Shown: positions 52,301 through 59,259 of the stretch, piece by piece
How positions within the stretch are numbered: position 1 is the first letter of the stretch
Layout: each line of letters starts with the position of its first letter
Source: JAAOII01 sp965207945
GTDB lineage: Bacteria; Pseudomonadota; Gammaproteobacteria; CBDBNL01; JAAOII01
Length of the DNA: 64,000 nucleotides
Assembly: GCA_965207945.1 (NCBI GenBank)
Contig: OZ242303.1
Span: 1-64,000 of the forward strand
Reading direction: 5' to 3'
Translations under genes and position numbers: made by a program
Notes under the pieces: model-generated
The model's input: the letters and a program-made list of their open reading frames with translations, nothing else
Databases searched by the model: none
What the model was told of the DNA's origin: nothing

Positions 52301-54090
52301 AACGAAACACTCACATTGCGCTGGTAAGATTCTTGTTCGTTGATGGGCGTTATCACAGGGGGTTCATCATCAAACAAAACATTATGTCCACGCGTGTTGC
52401 ACAGATTATTATCATCACATAGTTTCATCTCAATATGATGGATTCCATTGTGTGGCAGGACTACTGCGCAAGAAGCAATGCTCTCCTCTTTATTGATGAT
52501 GGCATCAAAGTTTTGTTCATCATTAAGGGAGCATGCCGCGTCCGCAATATTTTGCGCGGGGACTATTTTGCTGAAATGAGCTTCCAATAAATATGTGCTC
52601 TTAGTGGTTCTGGCATTGTTGCTGCTATTATTTATGTCGGGAGCAGCTATCTCAATAATAGGAGGTTCATTTATAAGCGTCACAGGGAAATTAATCGTCT
52701 GTTCGTTACCAAGGATATCCACAGTTGTAACGCGATAATCAAAATCACCACTGCCATCAGGACGAGTATCAACAACGAAAGTATAGGTGTCGTCTATTGC
52801 TTGTTCTCTATTTTGTGATGCAGCACGTGATGAGGTTGCATAAAAAGTTACCTGTTCAACTCCTGAAAAATCTTTAACTCGCAAAGATATATTAACTGCA
52901 CCAGTTAACCTTTTGGTGTTTGGCGCTATCCATTCAACCTGAGGAGCAAGCATGTCTAGTGGAGGAGATTTTTGTTGTTGGAATACTTGAGGATGTTTGT
53001 TGCTATTTATGCTGTCGGCAAGCAGATATAGAATGCCACGCCCATTATCTTTAATTTGATTGTTCTCGTTGCTGTCAAAAAAATTCAGCATCTGTTGCGG
53101 TATGCTTAAGCGATAGGTGGCAGCATTAAGTGGAACATTTGAAACCTTGCGGACGATATGCAGTGGACCCTTGGCACCCCTGCCATCCAAAGAGCCATCA
53201 TTGTTAATGTCTTCATACATTAGTTGCGCTAAATAGATAGAATTAATAGTTGCGTGGGGGGTTACCTCATCTGTAGCCGACCATTCTTTGGTTAGTTCAC
53301 TTATTGCCGAATTCAGGAAACCCAGTTTTACTCCTTCATCAAAGGTTAAATCAGCGCGATTATTCTTGGCATCTGTTGGATCCTTATAGTTAACATAACG
53401 AGGGTCAAATCCTAGCCAGTTAGTAATAAAGGCACTGGTATTAATCATTGAGTTTGCGGGGGATATTGCAGGCGAGCTTGCGGATGACCTGCCGCGACTT
53501 CCCGTCATATAACAAAACATTCCTGTCATTAGATGAGACCAAGGAGATATGATTATATTTTCTATCTCTTCTTGGTCTTTTGTTTCGCGGCCATGATAAT
53601 GATGCACCGCATATAATTTTTGATTATCAGTTAGATATACTTGTTGGTTGGTTGCTTCTTCTGTATAAGAACCACCACTTAAAACAAATAGTACATATCC
53701 TGAATTTAGATTAAGTGTGAGATTAAAGTAGCCGTTATTATCGGTAGCGCCACTGCCTATTTTATTTTTGCTGTCGGTGGAGCATTCTTTATGTTGTTGC
53801 GCCTGACTTTCTGTAGCAATAAGATAGGCATCCACTCTGGCATTGCTAACCAGACCGAGGACTGCAGTTCCAACAATTGGATTCGCAGGTATTACTGGCG
53901 GTGTAGTTGGTGGTTGTAGTTGAGCTCTTGAAGTTTCTTCGCTGCAGCTTACAAGCACCGCGAGCAAGAATAGCTTATTTAATAGTAGCGTCCTTAATGC
54001 TATTCTTCTGAATATTATTCCCCGTAATATTATCCCCTTTAATATCTCTCCCTTTGTTGTTTCACACACCCATTCACTTTTATAGTTCAT
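46315..54090 (-). CDS. Giant lipoprotein with Ig-like repeats (2591 residues)
   Basis: Not assignable to a named protein. The signal ends in the lipobox LVSC (Cys49) after a basic, repetitive n-region. Next come a carboxypeptidase-regulatory-like beta domain (about 75-160), a region with EF-hand-like Asp-rich loops (DINNDGSLDG, DSNENNQIKDNG), and a long series of Ig-like modules from about 390 to 2150. The central six units (about 775-1870) are near-identical copies of two types, each about 182 residues with one Cys pair. The C-terminal 440 residues are unique. Short EF-hand-like and Cys-paired repeats suggest a stiff extracellular stalk, perhaps an adhesin. AAGGA precedes the ATG. No dedicated secretion partner is adjacent. 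Confidence 0.8.
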   Translation of the reverse strand: MNYKSEWVCETTKGEILKGIILRGIIFRRIALRTLLLNKLFLLAVLVSCSEETSRAQLQPPTTPPVIPANPIVGTAVLGLVSNARVDAYLIATESQAQQHKECSTDSKNKIGSGATDNNGYFNLTLNLNSGYVLFVLSGGSYTEEATNQQVYLTDNQKLYAVHHYHGRETKDQEEIENIIISPWSHLMTGMFCYMTGSRGRSSASSPAISPANSMINTSAFITNWLGFDPRYVNYKDPTDAKNNRADLTFDEGVKLGFLNSAISELTKEWSATDEVTPHATINSIYLAQLMYEDINNDGSLDGRGAKGPLHIVRKVSNVPLNAATYRLSIPQQMLNFFDSNENNQIKDNGRGILYLLADSINSNKHPQVFQQQKSPPLDMLAPQVEWIAPNTKRLTGAVNISLRVKDFSGVEQVTFYATSSRAASQNREQAIDDTYTFVVDTRPDGSGDFDYRVTTVDILGNEQTINFPVTLINEPPIIEIAAPDINNSSNNARTTKSTYLLEAHFSKIVPAQNIADAACSLNDEQNFDAIINKEESIASCAVVLPHNGIHHIEMKLCDDNNLCNTRGHNVLFDDEPPVITPINEQESYQRNVSVSFLISDTTSSILQPVTWTAIGNGETMSGVAQQLPVEGTYQVFFDAARFGNSPVRLTIKTRDSLKNMATRSQTYQVFNQPPTVLLVSTPKFNQDIYNTIFEVEENSYTNIKVWCRLAPSIIFQVGTYQKAQSSNQQSEQTLKARGECIIVSSEIQDGNHTLEIKICGDYNLCVTQPIIITKDTAAPMIRKINLQDEYDGAGGQVILEITDELSMVTSATFAIDDNEAQDITKRTSDWTFALPLNFNTGRHKLTIVTADEVGNSDTMHYNFLTLREEPIISRVSSSFTKDVTYRLAAQLDPGSYQGIYQAQCILVEQSIAASISRNRINCPLDTSGLNDGEHLVKIILATDYDKSYTREISFIKDTTAPQISILNLQDEYDGVGGQVILEITDELSMVTSATFTINDNEAQDITKRTNDWTFALPLNLNTGRHKLTIVTVDEVGNSDTMQHDFLTLREEPIISRTSALYTDSNLYRLAAQLDPGSYQGDYQAQCILAEQSVVASISGDRINCSLDTQGLNDGEYQVEITIETDYDKSYTREISFIKDTTPPQINILDLLAAYTSPVPTSLQVDINDELSPTTRATYRINEGDIIQLADTGAKIIILPINELPTGRHTLTIQATDLIGNTDTMTHNFIVEKDAPIVTQTSAQATNQGIYNLVATLDKGSYQGDYNAECQINDQVASATISGDTLKCLLDISSSSDNNYDIQITLTADYGKSYTREISFIKDTTAPQISILNLQDEYDGVGGQVILEITDELSMVTSATFTINDNEAQDITKRANDWTFALPLNLNTGKHKLTIVTVDEVGNTNSIQHNFLTLREEPIISRTSSLFTKDDTYRLAVQLQPGSYQGVYQAQCILAEQSVVASIFRNRINCPLDTQGLNDGEYQVEIILATDYDKSYTRKISFIKDATPPQINILDLLAAYTNPVPSTLQVDINDELSPTVMATYRINEGDDMQLADTGVRRIITLPINELPTGRHTLIIQATDFIGNTDTITRNFVVEKDAPIVTQTSAQTTNQGTYNLVATLDKGSYQGDYNAECQINNQVVSATISGNTLRCLLDISSSSDNNYDIQVTLTADYGKSYTREISFIKDTTPPQINILNLLAAYTSHVPTSLQVNINDELSPTVMATYRINEGDVMQLADTGTRRIITLPINELPTGRHTLIIQATDFIGNTDTVTRNFIVEKDAPIVTQTSAQTTNQGTYNLVATLDKGSYQGDYNAECQLNDQVVSAVINGNTLKCLLDISSSSDNNYDIQVTLTADYGKSYTQTLTVIKDTTPPQIIAIEHQQAYSATPFTLRYQVSDLLSDISSVTYLYGDNTQGLSARPIGNNLWEADINPNVLLSGEHNVRVIVSDALSNSLQINSPILIIKYPPEVTLAHQNVSNKDTMDIIGEIILTTPEASVASITCSFLRNPNDAITEGINGEINGNNFVCRSLPIVGLNNELVEVQICDIFANCATYPTFVTHDNSPPILSSVAMPDMVNVYSCGEKNRYDDIPPNCSITQSPATNIYSISEQEQDLQKNNPPLIVVQQEATSLNNASIVINNFTDSAPNNELMVSEISINRNELDRRGVIFAGINVHDNELSPSRYFTNPYDLNMTYSYTQIDCPADDTGDQNSTCSHNKKKVYFTKMPIPQAAINVNTDSNDAEITIPFSNELLSSGNKPLWYSAPPRTIHRLDIFICDEAGNCVQYVTRFRVIVLAATPIVTFNINNNFRNDFQRNDNLHYLYVAIQRNVRTWRVSNPSPTDMWVKIEQSPADIQYLAKIWKMRKINRYYIHYLLQSSRRDGSCNRGSQSFPRYRFVTKRLTLAINGYNSTPEPLGPRFTAPNLPSYPLPCGINTPPRNRVRHEQINGYPRQELTRDSSSDKKINFAMTLNRHLVNLAKGTKTPALEYNNWILLPAGDSLLLTTDEKMTGSPGDYQTIMVYDNWRNIDRYRNVIIPASIELSYTRSQVESVSPSLSSVRSRIYPIPKVIVNNQRVIYCAKADGESDC
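48482..51770 (-). repeat. Six long repeats (about 545 bp each) in two alternating types
   Basis: Reading with the gene the order is A (51.77-51.22 kb), A (51.22-50.68), B (50.68-50.13), A (50.13-49.58), B (49.58-49.03), B (49.03-48.48). Unit joints are marked by KDTT(A/P)PQI. B units carry LPTGRHTL and LDKGSYQGDY; A units carry LQDEYDG and LREEPIISR. Copies of one type differ at few bases, so the array is prone to recombination and to misassembly from short reads. Confidence 0.9.
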
Positions 54091-54343
54091 GGGTTTATCC
54101 TTATAGTTAAATTATTATTATTGTTGCCATCATTATTATTGCGGACGCTAAATTTGTAACTTGCAATCCGCATTTATTAATTTAATCCATCAGCATGCGC
54201 TTTTGGATAAAGCAACAGAAACAATTATAAGGATAAAAATTATAAGTCAATATTAAATTAATTGTTTTTTCCAAATTTTAATTTAAATTTCTGCCCGCGA
54301 CAAAAACTTTTGTTATAACCCCCCTTTTATCAATCCTCTTCTA
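54091..54343. other. 253-bp gap upstream of the giant lipoprotein gene
   Basis: AT-rich, no gene. Near the ilvH end, ACAAAA-AC-TTTTGT (54300-54313) could be a weak terminator of ilvIH. Next to it are C-rich words and a doubled TATCAATCC-like unit (54328-54353). The giant gene's promoter must lie near 54100-54140, but I cannot pick one box. Confidence 0.45.
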
Positions 54344-54868
54344 TCAATCCCCCTGGGGTTCTATGGTGAGTCCTTTAACTCCACGGGTTATTCCAACTAC
54401 ACCACTACGCGACATCTCTAATATGCGCGAATCATCTAACGTCTCCAAAAAGGCGTCCAGCTTGTTTGAGCGCCCAGTCATCTCCACCAAATATGTTGAG
54501 GCGGTAGTATCAATTACTCTGCCGCCAAATATATCGGCAAGGCGCATCACTTCAGCGCGAAACTCTCCTTGGGCGCGCAGCTTAACTAACATAACTTCGC
54601 GCTCAACATGCTCTACCTCAGACAATTCAATCACCTTGTATACCGGCACTATTTTATTCAGCTGTTTGGCAACCTGCTCAATAATATCCGCAGAAGCAAA
54701 GGTGGTAAGGGTAAGGCGCGACAACGACTTGTCATGCATAGGAGCAACGGTTAAGTTCTCTATGTTATAGCCACGCTGGGAGAAAAGCCCAACAACACGC
54801 GAAAGTGCTCCTGGCTCGTTCTCTAACAACAAACCAATGATATGTCTTTTAATATTTTCGTCACTCAT
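54344..54868 (-). CDS. ilvH: Acetolactate synthase small subunit
   Basis: Regulatory subunit that confers valine feedback on IlvI. The 174 residues open with an ACT domain (HIIGLLLENEPGALSRVVGLFSQRGYNIENLTV) and continue with the C-terminal domain (REVMLVKLRAQGEFRAEVMRLADIFGGRVIDTT). It overlaps ilvI by four bases (ATGA), so it is translationally coupled. Confidence 0.96.
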   Translation of the reverse strand: MSDENIKRHIIGLLLENEPGALSRVVGLFSQRGYNIENLTVAPMHDKSLSRLTLTTFASADIIEQVAKQLNKIVPVYKVIELSEVEHVEREVMLVKLRAQGEFRAEVMRLADIFGGRVIDTTASTYLVEMTGRSNKLDAFLETLDDSRILEMSRSGVVGITRGVKGLTIEPQGD

Positions 54869-56601
54869 AAGGGTGTCCTCTTATCTTTGTTGATCCACAT
54901 TTCGTTTATGGCATGGTCTTTGATGTGCATCGGATACACATGTTCTTTAGTGTCAACATAAACATCCAAGAATACCAGGTCATCAGCATAATCAGTTAAA
55001 GATTTTTTTATTGCCGGCGCCAGATCTTTTGCTTTGGTAACCTTAATTCCTTTATGTCCGTAGGATTCAGCCAGTTTGATAAAGTCCGGCAAGGACTCCA
55101 TATAAGAATTTGAATGTCGCCCTTCATATTGCATATCCTGCCATTGACGCACCATCCCCAAGGACTGGTTATTAATATTGAATATCTTAACGGGAATTCC
55201 ATATTGGCGGCAAGTAGACATTTCCTGAATACACATTTGAATACTTCCTTCACCAGTTACGCAGAATATTGGATTCTTTGGCAAAGCAAAATAAGCGCCC
55301 ATAGCCGCAGGAAAGCCAAAACCCATAGTTCCCAAGCCGCCCGAGTTAATCCAGCGGTTTGGATTATCAAAATGATAATACTGAGCAACAAACATTTGAT
55401 GCTGCCCCACATCGGAAGTAATAACTGCATCTAAATCCTTAGTCGCCTCATAAAGAATTTCCACCGCCTGCTGCGGTTTCATTAAGGCATCTGCTGCCGC
55501 CTTCTCATATCCCAACGGGGCTTTCTTGCGCCATGCCGCAATGTCAGACCACCAAGCTTTGCGTAGTTTATCATCTGGCTTAAACTTCTTCTCTTTCAGC
55601 TGTTCAATCATCTGACGGATAACCTGCTTAACAGGACCCACTATGGGAACATGCGCATTAACGGTTTTGGAAATATTGGCTGCATCTATATCCACATGAA
55701 TGATTTTTGCCTGAGGACAGAACATTTTGGTATTATTGGTAACTCTATCATCAAAGCGCGAACCCAACGCCAGAATACAATCGCTATTATGCATCGCCAT
55801 GTTGGCGGTATAGGTGCCGTGCATCCCCAACATGCCAAGGAAGCGCTTATCCGTGGCGGGGTAAGCGCCCAACCCCATAAGGGTGTTAGTGATGGGGGCG
55901 TCCAATAAATCCACCAGTTGGCGCAGGTCTGCAGAACAGCCATCCAAGATAACCCCGCCGCCGCTATAAACCACGGGCCGTTTGGCGCTTTTCAAGGCAT
56001 CTACTGCCCGCTTGATTTGTCCGCTATGTCCGCTCTTAACTGGGTTATAGGAACGCATCGCAATTTCTTTTGGATATTCATAAGGAAACTTAAATGCCGC
56101 ATCTGTTTTATCTTTTGGTATATCCACTACAACAGGTCCTGGCTTGCCGCTTTCGGCTATAAAGAACGCCTTCTTGATGACTTTGGGAATATCCGCAGGG
56201 TCATGAATAATAAAATTATGCTTAACAATAGGGCGAGACACGCCAATCATATCGGTTTCTTGAAAGGCATCTTGCCCAACTAAAGTGGAAGGCACCTGAC
56301 AGGATATAACTACCATAGGAATAGAATCCATATAGGCAGTTGCAATGCCAGTTACCGCATTGGTTGCGCCAGGTCCTGAGGTTACCAAAACCGTCCCTGC
56401 TTTTCCTGTGGCGCGCGCAAAGCCATCCGCCATGTGAGTGGCTGCCTGCTCATGCCGCACTAAAATATGCTGAACCTTATCTTGTCTAAATAAAGCATCG
56501 TATATGTGCAACGCGGCACCGCCGGGATAGCCATATACGTATTTAACTCCTTGGTCTGCTAGAGCTCGCACTACCATATCACCGCCTGATAACATTTCCA
56601 T
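54865..56601 (-). CDS. ilvI: Acetolactate synthase large subunit
   Basis: Thiamine-diphosphate enzyme making acetolactate or acetohydroxybutyrate. The 578 residues hold RHEQAATHMADGFARATGK with the catalytic Glu, the FAD-binding middle domain (LGSRFDDRVTNN), and the thiamine motif beginning GEGSIQM and ending NINNQSLGMVRQW. GEG instead of GDG is normal in some gammaproteobacterial members. A second ATG at residue 3 is possible. Direct partner of ilvH. Confidence 0.97.
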   Translation of the reverse strand: MEMLSGGDMVVRALADQGVKYVYGYPGGAALHIYDALFRQDKVQHILVRHEQAATHMADGFARATGKAGTVLVTSGPGATNAVTGIATAYMDSIPMVVISCQVPSTLVGQDAFQETDMIGVSRPIVKHNFIIHDPADIPKVIKKAFFIAESGKPGPVVVDIPKDKTDAAFKFPYEYPKEIAMRSYNPVKSGHSGQIKRAVDALKSAKRPVVYSGGGVILDGCSADLRQLVDLLDAPITNTLMGLGAYPATDKRFLGMLGMHGTYTANMAMHNSDCILALGSRFDDRVTNNTKMFCPQAKIIHVDIDAANISKTVNAHVPIVGPVKQVIRQMIEQLKEKKFKPDDKLRKAWWSDIAAWRKKAPLGYEKAAADALMKPQQAVEILYEATKDLDAVITSDVGQHQMFVAQYYHFDNPNRWINSGGLGTMGFGFPAAMGAYFALPKNPIFCVTGEGSIQMCIQEMSTCRQYGIPVKIFNINNQSLGMVRQWQDMQYEGRHSNSYMESLPDFIKLAESYGHKGIKVTKAKDLAPAIKKSLTDYADDLVFLDVYVDTKEHVYPMHIKDHAINEMWINKDKRTPL

Positions 56602-56792
56602 AATTAAGTTTATGTTTCGTTAATTTCCATACATAATAATTGCAATTGCAATTCAACTGCAATTCCTGCAATTAAGGGTGAAAGCACGATAAAGCATCTA
56701 TTAAATAGCTGCCGTTATAAAGTGAAGGGGAAAACAAAAGAGCCGGACAATCAAAAAAATATGAACATCGCTGATAAACAGGGAATCGTTCA

Positions 56793-56936
56793 TTAACTAT
56801 TTTCTGGGATTGTGTCTATTCCGACAAGAGCCATCACTTCAATGATTGATAAACCAAGAGCTGCGGCTTCTTTAGTGATCCCGATAAGTTTCACCACAAT
56901 CTCATACCGATAAGTATGATAGGGATATGTTACCAC
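56793..56936 (-). CDS. Possible small protein, 47 residues
   Basis: A GTG-started frame whose product has a short Tyr-rich start, then ITKEAAALGLSIIEVMAL and ends DTIPENS. The even amino-acid composition and amphipathic helix look protein-like, but no ribosome binding site or family is recognised. It could equally be a remnant or chance. Confidence 0.25.
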   Translation of the reverse strand: MVTYPYHTYRYEIVVKLIGITKEAAALGLSIIEVMALVGIDTIPENS

Positions 56937-56989
56937 AAATAATGCAATTTTTGCAATTAATTTATAAAAAAGTTATTGTTGCTGCTGTT

Positions 56990-57060
56990 GTAGGGGCGGA
57001 GCCGCGCTACGCCCGCCCGCTGCCTGCGCTCCGCCCGCTGGGTGGGCTGTGCCCACCCAG
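56990..57060. repeat. REP-like element, copy 3, with a second perfect hairpin
   Basis: The core GTAGGGGCGGAGC (56990-57002) is followed by an imperfect partner arm and more GC-rich sequence. It ends in CTGGGTGGGC, loop TGT, GCCCACCCAG (57038-57060), a 10-bp perfect stem just upstream of the merF-like promoter. Confidence 0.75.
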
Positions 57061-57078
57061 AAAATGATTTGAATATAG

Positions 57079-57084
57079 TATAAT
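57079..57084 (+). promoter_or_regulatory. -10 box of the MerF-like gene (leaderless geometry)
   Basis: TATAAT with seven bases to the ATG at 57092. Confidence 0.55.
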
Positions 57085-57091
57085 CAACTAC

Positions 57092-57328
57092 ATGAAACAA
57101 CCTGTAACCAAACCATCCCTGAAGAAACTCTATTCTTCAATCGCGGCAATAATTTTATTTGCTCTTTGTTGTTGGACTCCTATATTGGTGATAGTTTTAG
57201 GATTCTTAGGAATTGGTCTCATAATCCCATACTTGGACTATGTGCTACTGCCGTCTTTGGCAATATCCGTTATGTTAGCTGCTTGGTATTATCTAAAATA
57301 CAAACAAGATTGCAGAAAGCTTAATTAA
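57092..57328 (+). CDS. MerF-like two-helix membrane transporter
   Basis: MerF proteins carry Hg(II) across the inner membrane with two Cys pairs. This 78-residue protein keeps the first helix with ALCCWTPILVIVLGFLGIG and the second with YLDYVLLPSLAI, both strongly MerF-like. The second, C-terminal Cys pair is reduced to a single Cys (QDCRKLN). No merR, merP or merA is nearby, so mercury transport is uncertain; another thiophilic metal or a different role is possible. It converges on the DUF1761 gene with an 11-bp gap. Confidence 0.75.
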   Translation: MKQPVTKPSLKKLYSSIAAIILFALCCWTPILVIVLGFLGIGLIIPYLDYVLLPSLAISVMLAAWYYLKYKQDCRKLN

Positions 57329-57339
57329 CGAGTTTATGT

Positions 57340-57756
57340 TTATGCTTCTTTTGTGCGCCAGATAGCGGCAAAAATACAATAAATCAGTATTTTGCTGTAA
57401 ACAAACAACACATCCACCCCCATTGATCGCCATGACATGTCAAGGAACATATATCCACTCACCATACTAACTCCTAGGATGCCAAGCCCTATCCATAAGC
57501 TAAGAAAGAATCCATTCCTGAAACTAGATATCCCCAAAACATTGCTTATGACAGCTATACTAACCGCAACAACAAAATTGCCTATTAAGCTAACTCCCAT
57601 TGACAGTATCGGATACGTCAAAGGATCTTGTATATTATTGTTGGCAGACCATATATCCCAAAACAATAATGGGCTATACCAAAGAGCGCCGAAAAACCAA
57701 GCAACAATTGCAGCAACCGCTGCCGAAATATAATTAACGTTTGATAGTGTAAACAT
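57340..57756 (-). CDS. DUF1761 family membrane protein
   Basis: Four hydrophobic helices in 138 residues. The N-terminal VNYISAAVAAIVAWFFGALWYSPLLF is typical of DUF1761. No function is known. AGAGG lies upstream of the ATG, so it has an ordinary leader. Confidence 0.8.
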   Translation of the reverse strand: MFTLSNVNYISAAVAAIVAWFFGALWYSPLLFWDIWSANNNIQDPLTYPILSMGVSLIGNFVVAVSIAVISNVLGISSFRNGFFLSLWIGLGILGVSMVSGYMFLDMSWRSMGVDVLFVYSKILIYCIFAAIWRTKEA

Positions 57757-57863
57757 AATAAACCTCTATTAATTTAACATAAAAAAATTAGATGAGGTTA
57801 AGGATAAAGTCAACTTTCATCCTTAACCAACATCTATAAACAATAATGCCTAATTGGTCATGA

Positions 57864-57880
57864 GGCGAGCATGGCTCGCC
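57864..57880. repeat. Short REP-like hairpin after the formaldehyde dehydrogenase gene
   Basis: GGCGAGC, loop ATG, GCTCGCC: a 7-bp perfect stem ten bases beyond the stop of the minus-strand gene. Its flank TCATGAGGCGAGC resembles the inverted word at 36176-36186. It may act as the transcript end. Confidence 0.6.
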
Positions 57881-57889
57881 CTATATTAA

Positions 57890-59083
57890 TTAGGCAGCTA
57901 CGACACCATGTGGATCTATAACAAACTTCATTGCAGCGCCCTTATCAAAGTCCTTATATCCTTGAACTGATTCATCAAGGGATATAAGCTGCACATTGGT
58001 AGCTTTTGCAATATCAATTTTGTCATAAAGAATCGCATTCATAAGATTGCGATGATACTTCATTACTGGACATTGTCCCGTATAAAAAGCATGAGATTTT
58101 GCCCAGCCCAGCCCTAAGCGCATTGCTAAGGTGCCAGTTTGGGCATTTTTATCAACGCCGCCTGGATCTTCTGTAACGTAAAGCCCTGGGATGCCAATGG
58201 CGCCGCCAGCCCTGGTGATACTCATTACAGTATTCAGCACAGTTGCTGGTTGTTCCACAGCGTGATTATGACCATGACATCTGGCTTCAAAGCCAACACA
58301 ATCAACGGCGCTATCCACTTCACGGACACCAAGGATTCTTTCCAGGTGATCTTCTATGTCGCCATCTTGGCGCAAGTCAATGGTTTCGCAACCAAATGAT
58401 TTGGCTTGAGCAAGACGCTCATCTATCATATCACCCACTATAACGGCAGCAGCGCCAAGCAGATGACAAGATGCAGCGCAAGCAAGCCCCACGGGACCAG
58501 CTCCTGCCACATAAACGGTGGAACCCGGTCCTACTCCTGCGGAATAAGCGCCGTGGAAACCAGTGGGGAAGATGTCTGATAGTAAAGTCAAGTCCCTGAT
58601 TTTTTCCATTGCCTGTTCCTTATCAGGAAACTTCAGCAGGTTAAAATCAGCATAAGGACACATAACATATTCTGCCTGTCCTCCTACCCAGCCGCCCATG
58701 TCAACATAGCCATAAGCAGCGCCAGCTCTACCTTCATTTACATTCAAGCAAATACCAGTATTACCTTCTTTACAATTACGGCATCTGCCGCATGCAATAT
58801 TAAACGGCACTGAGACAATATCGCCCTTTTTTAAGAACTCTACGTCTTTGCCGCATTCTATAACTTCTCCAGTTATTTCATGGCCTAAGACCAGACCTTG
58901 TGGAGCAGTGGTGCGCCCGCGAACCATGTGTTGGTCGCTGCCGCATATATTAGTTGTGATAACCTTAAGAATCACGCCGTGTTGACATTGGCGCTTACCT
59001 AAGCTAAGTGTGGGAAAATCAATAGATTGAACTTCAACCTTATTTGGTCCCATATACACAACTCCTCTATTAGTGTTACTCAT
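57890..59083 (-). CDS. fdhA: Glutathione-independent formaldehyde dehydrogenase
   Basis: Zinc, NAD-linked dehydrogenase that dismutates or oxidises formaldehyde without added glutathione. The 397 residues show the catalytic zinc site (NICGSDQHM, LGHEITGEV), the four-Cys structural zinc loop (CGRCRNCKEGNTGIC) and the NAD fold (VYVAGAGPVGLACA). The long insert with GLYVTEDPGGVDKNAQTG is diagnostic for this subfamily against ordinary alcohol dehydrogenases. AAGG stands 11 bases before the ATG, with TATAAT further upstream. Confidence 0.93.
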   Translation of the reverse strand: MSNTNRGVVYMGPNKVEVQSIDFPTLSLGKRQCQHGVILKVITTNICGSDQHMVRGRTTAPQGLVLGHEITGEVIECGKDVEFLKKGDIVSVPFNIACGRCRNCKEGNTGICLNVNEGRAGAAYGYVDMGGWVGGQAEYVMCPYADFNLLKFPDKEQAMEKIRDLTLLSDIFPTGFHGAYSAGVGPGSTVYVAGAGPVGLACAASCHLLGAAAVIVGDMIDERLAQAKSFGCETIDLRQDGDIEDHLERILGVREVDSAVDCVGFEARCHGHNHAVEQPATVLNTVMSITRAGGAIGIPGLYVTEDPGGVDKNAQTGTLAMRLGLGWAKSHAFYTGQCPVMKYHRNLMNAILYDKIDIAKATNVQLISLDESVQGYKDFDKGAAMKFVIDPHGVVAA

Positions 59084-59209
59084 AATAATTTACCTTGTAA
59101 TAATTAGTTGTATAGTATTATAACCAGATTAACTGCATATAACAATATAAACATTCAGCGCGTCCTATCCTTGAAATTTATGATTTTGCCAATATAAAGA
59201 GTTAATAGG

Positions 59210-59226
59210 GGCGAACAATATTCGCC
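59210..59226. repeat. Short REP-like hairpin upstream of comM
   Basis: GGCGAA, loop CAATA, TTCGCC within TAGGGGCGAA: a shortened AT-rich relative of the GTAGGGGCGGAGC family. Confidence 0.45.
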
Positions 59227-59259
59227 TTATAAATAATAAATAATTAACAATTAATAATA

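Larger units (their letters stand above)
56602..57091. other. 490-bp gap between ilvI and the MerF-like gene
   Basis: Holds scattered TGCAATT words near 56641-56673 and again near 56943-56956, one possible 47-codon ORF on the minus strand, a copy of the REP-like core (56990-57002) and a perfect hairpin (57038-57060). Otherwise nothing is recognised. Promoter elements of ilvIH are not obvious. Confidence 0.5.
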
